Assembly (NCBI GenBank): GCA_028287035.1
Contig: JAQBQL010000086.1
Span: 1 to 11,522, forward strand
DNA length: 11,522 bases
DNA from: Labilithrix sp.
GTDB lineage: Bacteria; Myxococcota; Polyangia; Polyangiales; Polyangiaceae
Reading direction: 5' to 3'
A program made the position numbers and the translations under genes. Under the pieces are notes generated by a model. That model had not been told where the DNA came from. It worked only from the letters and a program-made list of their open reading frames with translations, and searched no databases. Shown one piece after another: positions 7,140 to 11,522 of this stretch (positions are counted from its first letter, which is position 1; every line of letters starts with the position of its first letter).

Positions 7140-7294
7140 TGGATCGCGTGTCGTCCATGCGAGCCGCGTGATCGTCCTCGCGCCGGACGTCGTTGCAGAA
7201 CGCGTCGCCTCCATCTACGCGAGATCTCTCGATCGTGGCCGCTGTAGTGGCGTGTGGGACAGCGGCCCGTCACTTGCTTGATGCGGCGGTAACC
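7140..7294. other. Intergenic region between two lipoprotein genes
   Basis: These 155 bp contain no recognisable RNA gene or coding sequence. A weak ATGGA...TCCAT inverted repeat lies at its left end, and GAGATCTC (8-bp palindrome) near 7221-7228. The sigma-54-like site at 7263-7278 is the only clear signal. Confidence 0.4.
7263..7278 (+). promoter_or_regulatory. Putative sigma-54 (-24/-12) promoter
   Basis: CGGCCCGTCACTTGCT matches the sigma-54 consensus TGGCACG-N4-TTGCW at 10 of 12 defined positions, with the invariant GG (7264-7265) and GC (7276-7277) at the correct 10-bp spacing. It is 16 bp upstream of the ATG at 7295. Transcription would start near 7289, giving a nearly leaderless mRNA, which is a point against it unless translation needs no leader. 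Myxobacteria use many sigma-54 promoters with enhancer-binding activators; no enhancer site was identified here. Confidence 0.4.
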
Positions 7295-8938
7295 ATGCGC
7301 CGATCCGCTCTCACCCGCTCTCTCGTGGGTCCCGTCGCCGTTCTCGCTCTCTCCGTCGTCGCCGGCTGCAGCGCCGACGCGTCGCCGGACTCCGCGACGA
7401 GTGAGGGCGAGTTCAGCTCGAACCAGTCGACGCTGCTCGACTTCGACTTCGACGCCGAGCTCGTGACGGACTCGTCGTTCGACGACAAATCCACGATCGA
7501 GGACCAGCTCCTCTACACGATCGGTCACCTCAACGCGGACAAGAGCGTCGGTCGCCTCGACACGATGCAGCTGACCAACATCAAGCGCACCGAGTCCGGC
7601 GGGAAGCTGACCATCAGCTACCACGCGAAGCTCCCGGTCGCGTGGGGCAGCAAGACGAACCTCCCGACGTCCTACAAGCTCCGGCTGCCGCGCGACATCA
7701 GCTACGCCGGCATCAACGCCTTCACCGAGGCGCACAAGAGCACGTGCGTGGACTTCGGCGCGCACGAGGTCGACACCGGATCGATGTGGTACTACTACCG
7801 CCCGCGCCGCAGCGGCTGCGTGATCGCGGCGAGCGAGGTCGTGGACGTGACGGCGACGGCCACGAAGTCGACCCAGAACACCACCGGCAAGTACCCCGAG
7901 TACCACAAGGTCTGGGAGGACAACCGCCTCGAGATCGTCGCCATCTTCGGCAAGTACGAGGCGAATGCGTCGACCGGCGACGTCGGCATCGACGGCTTCA
8001 ACCAGTACGTCGCCCAGACGAAGCGTGAGCTGCTCAAGGTGTCCTCGACGGTCACCAGCACGCCGTCCGACGTCGGCACGAACCCCGGCCCCGCGAAGAA
8101 CGACGTCTCGCTCGAGGCGACGCTCGCCGACGGCAAGCAGGTGAAGGTCACGGCGATCCTCGTCGACGCCATCACGCAGACGTACGCCGGCTTCGACCAG
8201 CGGTACGAGGCCCTCACGCCCACCGCCGACATCATCATGTACAACGGCCATGCCGGCCTCGGTCAGAACGTCCGCGCGCTCGCCAAGAAGGGCTCGTGGA
8301 AGGCCGGCAAGTACCAGATGTTCTTCATGAACGGCTGCGACACGTTCGCGTACGTCGACGGCTCGCTCGCGCAGACGCGCGCCGCGCTGAACCCCGACGA
8401 TCCGACGGGGACGAAGTACATGGAGTTCGTCACCAACGCGATGCCCTCGTTCTTCAGCTCGATGCCGACCGCTTCGACCGCGCTGCTGACCGGCATGCTT
8501 TCCTACGCGGCGCCCAAGACCTACGACCAGATCTTCGGCAGCATCGACAACTCCGAGATGGTGCTCGTGACCGGCGAAGAGGACAACGTCTTCACCCCCG
8601 GGATGCCGATCGGCGGTCCCGTGACGCCCCCGCCGGGCGGCGGCGCGGCCTTCACGCCCTTCGAGGAGAGCGGCACGGTCGCGAAGAACGCGGAGAGCCC
8701 GTACGCCTACGACGTGCCCGCGGGCTCCTACGTCATCCAGCTCTCCGGCACGGGCGACGCCGACCTCTACGTGAAGAAGAACGCGGCCCCGACCGCCACC
8801 AGCTACGACTGCCGGCCCTACGCGAATGGCTCGGCGGAGAAGTGCACGGTGACCTTCGAGGCCGCGGGCAAGCTGAACGTGATGGTGCGCGGTTACGCGG
8901 CGTCCTCGACGTTCACGGTGAAGGGCACGAAGCTCTGA
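7295..8938 (+). CDS. Lipoprotein with caspase-like (clan CD) His/Cys motif and C-terminal PPC domain
   Basis: 547-residue predicted lipoprotein. The signal peptide ends in the lipobox VAGC (Cys25), followed by an acidic Ser/Asp-rich linker. Residues about 45-250 form a domain I do not recognise, with Cys151 and Cys175. Residues about 268-430 contain two signature segments: a hydrophobic strand ending in a His-Gly-type turn, ADIIMYNGHAGLG (His319), and 29 residues later a strand ending in a Cys, YQMFFMNGCDTF (Cys348). This order, spacing and setting match the catalytic His/Cys dyad of clan CD cysteine peptidases (caspases, gingipains, legumain, clostripain). A Pro/Gly hinge (GPVTPPPGGGAAF) leads to a PPC (bacterial pre-peptidase C-terminal) domain, about 455-545, with the diagnostic GDADLYVKKNAAPT and a Cys pair (506, 517). 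PPC domains are typical of secreted proteases. Peptidase activity is inferred; the PPC domain is secure. Start: ATG at 7295 opens the signal peptide; the frame is open upstream to 7193. A sigma-54-like sequence lies just upstream. Confidence 0.85.
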   Translation: MRRSALTRSLVGPVAVLALSVVAGCSADASPDSATSEGEFSSNQSTLLDFDFDAELVTDSSFDDKSTIEDQLLYTIGHLNADKSVGRLDTMQLTNIKRTESGGKLTISYHAKLPVAWGSKTNLPTSYKLRLPRDISYAGINAFTEAHKSTCVDFGAHEVDTGSMWYYYRPRRSGCVIAASEVVDVTATATKSTQNTTGKYPEYHKVWEDNRLEIVAIFGKYEANASTGDVGIDGFNQYVAQTKRELLKVSSTVTSTPSDVGTNPGPAKNDVSLEATLADGKQVKVTAILVDAITQTYAGFDQRYEALTPTADIIMYNGHAGLGQNVRALAKKGSWKAGKYQMFFMNGCDTFAYVDGSLAQTRAALNPDDPTGTKYMEFVTNAMPSFFSSMPTASTALLTGMLSYAAPKTYDQIFGSIDNSEMVLVTGEEDNVFTPGMPIGGPVTPPPGGGAAFTPFEESGTVAKNAESPYAYDVPAGSYVIQLSGTGDADLYVKKNAAPTATSYDCRPYANGSAEKCTVTFEAAGKLNVMVRGYAASSTFTVKGTKL

Positions 8939-8951
8939 GCGAAGCGCTCAG
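8935..8951. terminator. Hairpin between convergent genes, possible bidirectional terminator
   Basis: A perfect 7-bp inverted repeat (CTGAGCG / CGCTCAG) with a 3-base AAG loop. It begins at the stop codon of the PPC-domain lipoprotein and lies just after the stop of the convergent small exported protein. Neither strand has a T-run, so any termination would be factor-assisted or weak. Confidence 0.35.
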
Positions 8952-8965
8952 CTCCCGCGCCCGCC

Positions 8966-9361
8966 TTACTTCTTGCCGTGGCGGGCGTGCTTGCCGTGGT
9001 GCGGGTTGGCAGCGCGGACGGCCTTCGCCTCGTCGGCGGTGACGGTGCCGTCCGCACAAGCCTTCGCCACCTCGGCGTTGACGTTCGCGGCCACGGCCTC
9101 GAACTTCGCGCGAGCTTCCTTGGCCTCGTTCGCATCGAGCTTCGCGACGCGCTCCTCGAGGTGAGCCCGCGCCTTCTGCATGCGGTGCTCGACCTTCGCC
9201 TTGAACTCGGCGGCCGGCATCGGGAAGTGCTTCTGGCCCTTGTCACCCTCCGCGCGCTGGCTCTTCGCGGGAGCGCTGCTCTGGGCCGGGGCGGCGAACG
9301 CCGGGACGGCAACGAGGGACGCGAACGTGAGGACGACGGCGGCGACGATGGTGGAACGCAT
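8966..9361 (-). CDS. Small exported Ala/Lys/His-rich helical protein, function unknown
   Basis: 131 residues. A clear Sec signal peptide (MRSTIVAAVVLTFASLVAV, then PAFA-A as the likely cleavage site near residue 24) is followed by a Gln/Ser/Ala-rich spacer and a long, highly charged helical stretch (AAEFKAKVEHRMQKARAHL to about residue 95) with heptad-like spacing. The end is basic and His-rich (PHHGKHARHGKK). The overall plan, a small periplasmic helical protein, recalls Spy/CpxP-like or heavy-metal-sensor (CnrR-like) proteins, but I see no LTxxQ motif, so this is only a comparison of shape. The His-rich tail might bind metal ions. Start: ATG at 9361 opens the signal peptide; the frame continues upstream to 9433 without a signal. 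Possible ribosome sites are AGAAAG (5 bases before) and GGAGAA (12 bases before). It is convergent with the PPC lipoprotein and 91 bp downstream of the PhyH-like gene on the same strand. Confidence 0.75.
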   Translation of the reverse strand: MRSTIVAAVVLTFASLVAVPAFAAPAQSSAPAKSQRAEGDKGQKHFPMPAAEFKAKVEHRMQKARAHLEERVAKLDANEAKEARAKFEAVAANVNAEVAKACADGTVTADEAKAVRAANPHHGKHARHGKK

Positions 9362-9381
9362 GATGACTTTCTGTTCTCCGG

Positions 9382-9401
9382 CGGAGCCGCGACTGGCTCC
9401 G
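9382..9401 (-). other. 5' leader hairpin upstream of the small exported protein
   Basis: Inverted repeat CGGAGCC / GGCTCCG (7 bp, 6-base loop) in the gap between the PhyH-like stop and the ATG at 9361, directly next to the GGAGAA motif at 9374-9379. It may end transcription from the upstream gene or affect translation of the downstream one. No T-run follows. Confidence 0.3.
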
Positions 9402-9452
9402 TGCGAGGATAGACGGCACCCCCCGGGCATCACGTAGGCCCTTTACCGTGCT

Positions 9453-10343
9453 TTACGGACCCGGCCGGTCGCGCGAGAGGGCAGTGGCCATGGCCCGGGT
9501 CGCGACCGAGGCCCGGGCCCAGGCGAGCACGTCGGGGGCGACGTCCGGCTGGTCCTCGCCGTAGATGACGATCTGGCGGGCCACGCTGTCGACGCGCTCG
9601 CCCGGCGCCGCGAGCGGCAGGCCCAGCGTCTCCGCCGCATCGGCCCGGACCAGCGAGAACGCGCAGCTGACGCGCGGAGCGAGCTCGGGGAGCGCGTGCT
9701 CGCCGCCCCAGTGCAGCATGTTGGCGTTCCAGACCAGGGCTTCGCCGGCCGCGAGCGGCGCGGGGTCACCACCATCAGGCGGGACGTCGGTGAGGGCGAG
9801 CGCGTGCGGGTAGGCAGGATCGCGCTCCAGCGGGACGAAGTGCATGCAGGCGCGGCCGATCTCCACGTCGGACAGCGCGATCCACGCGTTCAGGAGCTCG
9901 GGCGCGGCGCGGTCGAGGACGGGCGACGCCACGCCCCGGTGCGCCGGCCACCCGCGGCGGCCCCGCGGGACGACCCAGGCCCAGACGTCATCGGCGAGCT
10001 CGTATTTGCGTCCGGTCGCGGCCGAGACGCGGTCACGCAGCCGGGCGCCGAGGTGCCAGAGGTCGTCGAACAGGAAGAGGAACGTCGCGGGCAGGCCGGC
10101 GCCGGTGAGGTGCGAAGCTGCGCGGACGAGGCGTTCTGCGACGTCGGCGCTGGTGAGCCGGAGCGTACGCGGCGCGTCGAACGGGCCCGGCGCGAGCGGT
10201 GCGGCAGAGGCCGCGTCCTCGGGCCTGTCGATCGAGCCGTCAGCGACGGACGCGGCACCCTGGACGAGGCCCTCGAGCCGGGCGCGGGCCGCCGGCGCCT
10301 CGAGGCCGGCGCTCGCCCGCAGGTCGGCGAGCACCTCGTGCAT
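9453..10343 (-). CDS. PhyH-like Fe(II)/2-oxoglutarate oxygenase homologue with H-x-G in place of H-x-D
   Basis: 296-residue cytosolic protein related to phytanoyl-CoA dioxygenase-type (PhyH) enzymes, which use Fe(II) and 2-oxoglutarate to hydroxylate or halogenate C-H bonds. The jelly-roll signature is seen in order: the first metal-ligand region GWPAHRGVASP (His135-Arg136-Gly137), the strand LLNAWIALSDVEIGRACMHF at 150-169 (typical 'WIALddv...Gcmh'), VPLERD, then ALVWNANMLHWGGEH with distal His211 and ELAPRVSCAFSLV with Arg224, the likely 2-oxoglutarate-binding Arg. Asp at the third triad position is replaced by Gly (codon GGC at 9933-9935; one base from GAC). Residues 1-65 are a predicted helical N-terminus unlike PhyH. 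The ATG at 10343 lacks a good ribosome site, but upstream starts would add implausible sequence that overlaps the lasso precursor. It is divergent from the lasso precursor (127 bp apart), so it could be a tailoring enzyme. Family call is reasonably sure; H-x-G could also mean a dead enzyme. Confidence 0.78.
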   Translation of the reverse strand: MHEVLADLRASAGLEAPAARARLEGLVQGAASVADGSIDRPEDAASAAPLAPGPFDAPRTLRLTSADVAERLVRAASHLTGAGLPATFLFLFDDLWHLGARLRDRVSAATGRKYELADDVWAWVVPRGRRGWPAHRGVASPVLDRAAPELLNAWIALSDVEIGRACMHFVPLERDPAYPHALALTDVPPDGGDPAPLAAGEALVWNANMLHWGGEHALPELAPRVSCAFSLVRADAAETLGLPLAAPGERVDSVARQIVIYGEDQPDVAPDVLAWARASVATRAMATALSRDRPGP

Positions 10344-10470
10344 GAGGTCGGGTTGAACGGGAGGGGGAAGTGCGATAGGAAAGACCGTAGCGCAGTGAAT
10401 GGCGTCCAGGGTCGACGCATCGTATCGTGGTATCGCAGCGCAAGGCTTCGCACCGGAAAGTGAACGTACG
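10344..10470. promoter_or_regulatory. Divergent control region between PhyH-like gene and lasso precursor
   Basis: These 127 bp separate the two divergent starts and have a locally lower GC content than the genes. A weak candidate promoter toward the precursor is TTGAAC (10353-10358) and TAGGAA (10376-10381) with a 17-bp spacer. Two copies of TATCG (10423-10427, 10431-10435) lie between it and the precursor; they could belong to an operator, but that is only a suggestion. Confidence 0.35.
10455..10460 (+). promoter_or_regulatory. Ribosome binding site of the lasso precursor
   Basis: GGAAAG, ten bases upstream of the ATG at 10471. It supports this start over the longer in-frame ATG at 10399, which has no such site and would add residues unlike a leader. 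Confidence 0.45.
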
Positions 10471-10704
10471 ATGAGCGCGGACGCAAAGCAGGGGGCGAAG
10501 AACGGTGAGGCGGAGGTCGGACTCGCGAGCGCGATGCCGGCCGAGGCGCACCCGATGGGCGCTTCCAGCGGCGACTCGAGCGGGGCGCGCACCAAGCGCG
10601 CTTACCAGAAGCCCTCGCTCCGCCGCCTCGGCTCGGTGCGTGAGCTGACGCTCGGCGGCACCCGCGGCATGACCGAGGGCGCCGGCAGCTTCAGGACGAT
10701 GTGA
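10471..10704 (+). CDS. Lasso peptide precursor (RiPP), predicted core with Gly1-Glu8 ring
   Basis: 77-residue precursor. Leader residues 1-61 are rich in Ala/Gly/Ser/Glu and end in the canonical lasso recognition motif: Tyr45-x2-Pro48-x-Leu50-x3-Gly54-x5-Thr60 (YQKPSLRRLGSVRELT). This motif binds the RRE protein B1 and places the conserved Thr at position -2. Cleavage after Leu61 gives the 16-residue core GGTRGMTEGAGSFRTM (codons 10654-10701). Gly1 supplies the amine and Glu8 (residue 69) the carboxylate for an 8-residue macrolactam ring (GGTRGMTE); the tail GAGSFRTM carries Phe13 and Arg14, plausible steric plugs. The downstream cyclase-like gene starts 19 bp after the stop. Leader-peptidase and RRE genes are not in the window and would be to the right. 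The predicted [M] was not calculated. The leader is longer than usual for lasso peptides (61 vs about 20-45 residues), as seen in some myxobacterial members. The leader family is secure; the core and ring are strong inferences. Confidence 0.88.
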   Translation: MSADAKQGAKNGEAEVGLASAMPAEAHPMGASSGDSSGARTKRAYQKPSLRRLGSVRELTLGGTRGMTEGAGSFRTM

Positions 10705-10723
10705 GCGGGCCCCGCGTGCGCGC

Positions 10724-11522
10724 GTGAGCGCCGTCCGCTCGCCGTTCGTGTTCTGCGACGGCTCGGGCGCACGGTCGGAGCGTCTCGACCAGCTCCCGCA
10801 GCTGACCCGCGGACGCGCGCTCGACGTCGACGATCTGGCGGACCGGCTTCTTCTGGCCCCGCCGCGGCGGGCCGAACAGACGCCTTATCTCGACATCCGC
10901 GCGGTGGCCCGTGAGGCCGTACCGGCGAGCGCCGCGCCGGAGCGCGAGGTCGACGTCGCGCCCGAGCGGGCCATCGCTGCCCTGCGGATCGCGCTCGAGA
11001 GCAGCGTCGGATCGTCCATCGCGGACGCGCGGCGCGTTGCGGTGCTGACTGGCGGCGGCGTCGATTCGTCGGCGCTCCTCGCCCTCGCCGTCGCGCACAT
11101 GCGCAAGGTGGGCGGTAGCGCCTTCGGCGTCGCGCTCGACTTCGCGGGCCCCGGCGACGATCGCCCGCATCGCGAGGCGCTCGCTCGCCATCTCGGCTGC
11201 GAGATCCTGCGCGTCGCTCCGGAGGATGCCGCGCAGCGGTTCACCGACGGCGAGGTCGGGATCGACGCCGCTCCGCTCACCTGGCCCGGCGCGGCGCTCG
11301 AGATCGAAGCCATCACGCGGGCGCGCGCTCACGGGGCGGAGGCGGTCCTCACCGGGGTCGGCGCCGACGAGCTCTTCGACGGTGACCCGCGGTCGCTCGC
11401 TCGCGTCGCCCGGCGCGGACGCATCCTCGACGCCACGCGCAAGGCGCGCGCGCTCCGCGGGTTCGAGCGGCCTGCTTCGCCCGCGCTCGCCTGGGTGGCG
11501 CGCCCGCTGCTCGCGGCGGCGC
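10724..11522 (+). CDS. Asparagine synthetase-like lasso cyclase (partial, C-terminus off the right edge)
   Basis: 266 residues visible from a GTG at 10724, 19 bp after the precursor stop, so cotranscription is expected. The ATP-pyrophosphatase fold is marked by the PP-loop LTGGGVDSSALLALA (Thr109-Ser116, Asp114) and the second motif LTGVGADELFDGD (about 209-221). These are the diagnostic motifs of asparagine synthetase C-domains and lasso C proteins, which adenylate the core Glu/Asp side chain so the N-terminal Gly amine can form the macrolactam. Only about 100 residues precede the PP-loop. The full Ntn-type glutaminase-like domain (about 200 residues) of AsnB and known lasso cyclases is missing; just the segment RALDVDDLADRLLLAPP resembles its last portion. 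No usable upstream start exists: the reading frame has a TGA at 10670-10672. The rest of the protein is outside the window. An alternative would be a stand-alone amidotransferase-like enzyme, but the adjacent lasso precursor strongly argues for cyclase. Confidence 0.9.
   Translation, partial: MSAVRSPFVFCDGSGARSERLDQLPQLTRGRALDVDDLADRLLLAPPRRAEQTPYLDIRAVAREAVPASAAPEREVDVAPERAIAALRIALESSVGSSIADARRVAVLTGGGVDSSALLALAVAHMRKVGGSAFGVALDFAGPGDDRPHREALARHLGCEILRVAPEDAAQRFTDGEVGIDAAPLTWPGAALEIEAITRARAHGAEAVLTGVGADELFDGDPRSLARVARRGRILDATRKARALRGFERPASPALAWVARPLLAAA

Noticed and set aside
7193..7294. Longer start for the caspase-like lipoprotein (ATG at 7193)
   Set aside because: It would add 34 residues before the lipoprotein signal peptide, which must be N-terminal to function.
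8935..8951. Strong intrinsic terminator between the convergent genes
   Set aside because: The stem is real but short with a 3-base loop, and neither strand has a T-run, so it is listed only as a weak candidate.
10399..10470. Longer start for the lasso precursor (ATG at 10399, 101 residues)
   Set aside because: No ribosome site at 10399, the extra residues do not look like a leader, and GGAAAG lies at a suitable distance from the ATG at 10471.
1..11522. tRNA, rRNA, CRISPR, insertion sequence, or prophage genes
   Set aside because: No cloverleaf-like gene, direct-repeat array, transposase, integrase or terminal inverted repeat was seen; intergenic gaps are all short.

Overview
The window is about 70% GC with strongly GC-biased third codon positions. 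It carries an 'eukaryote-like' Ser/Thr kinase, several lipoproteins, ASH-type Ig-like repeats, a TolC-family outer-membrane protein and a lasso-type RiPP precursor. This combination suggests a Gram-negative Myxococcota (myxobacterial) chromosome. That assignment is inferred from gene content and composition; no marker gene is present. I see no rRNA, tRNA, CRISPR array, IS element or phage gene. No gap between genes exceeds about 160 bases, so there is no large non-coding stretch.

Left part (1-3063): a membrane-anchored Ser/Thr protein kinase, cut by the left edge, is read leftward. It is divergent from a cobalamin-binding radical SAM protein with a C-terminal TPR-like region, and the two starts are 79 bp apart. 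Middle part (3071-6222, minus strand): a TolC-family outer-membrane efflux protein, containing a run of 14 identical Gly codons, is followed downstream by a lipoprotein built of four ASH/'choice-of-anchor D'-like repeats. The two probably form a two-gene operon with a GC-rich hairpin between them. The lipoprotein converges on the radical SAM gene with only 7 bp between the stop codons.

Right-middle part (6351-8938, plus strand): two more lipoproteins. The first has a BsuPI-like Ig-fold domain. The second carries a His/Cys pair in the arrangement of clan CD (caspase/gingipain-like) peptidases plus a C-terminal PPC domain, and a good sigma-54-like promoter sequence lies just before it. A small exported Lys/Ala/His-rich protein on the minus strand (8966-9361) converges on it.

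Right edge (9453-11522): the most interesting part. A 77-residue peptide has a textbook lasso leader (Y-x2-P-x-L-x3-G-x5-T) and a predicted 16-residue core with Gly1 and Glu8, the exact residues needed for an 8-membered macrolactam ring. It is followed 19 bp later by an asparagine-synthetase-like lasso cyclase, cut by the right edge, which lacks most of the usual N-terminal glutaminase-like domain. Divergent from the precursor is a PhyH-like Fe(II)/2-oxoglutarate oxygenase homologue in which the expected H-x-D metal motif reads H-R-G, the pattern seen in some non-heme iron halogenases. Precursor plus cyclase form the left end of a probable lasso peptide cluster. The leader peptidase/RRE genes (B1/B2) would be expected to the right of the window. 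Whether the H-x-G protein belongs to the pathway is an open but attractive inference.
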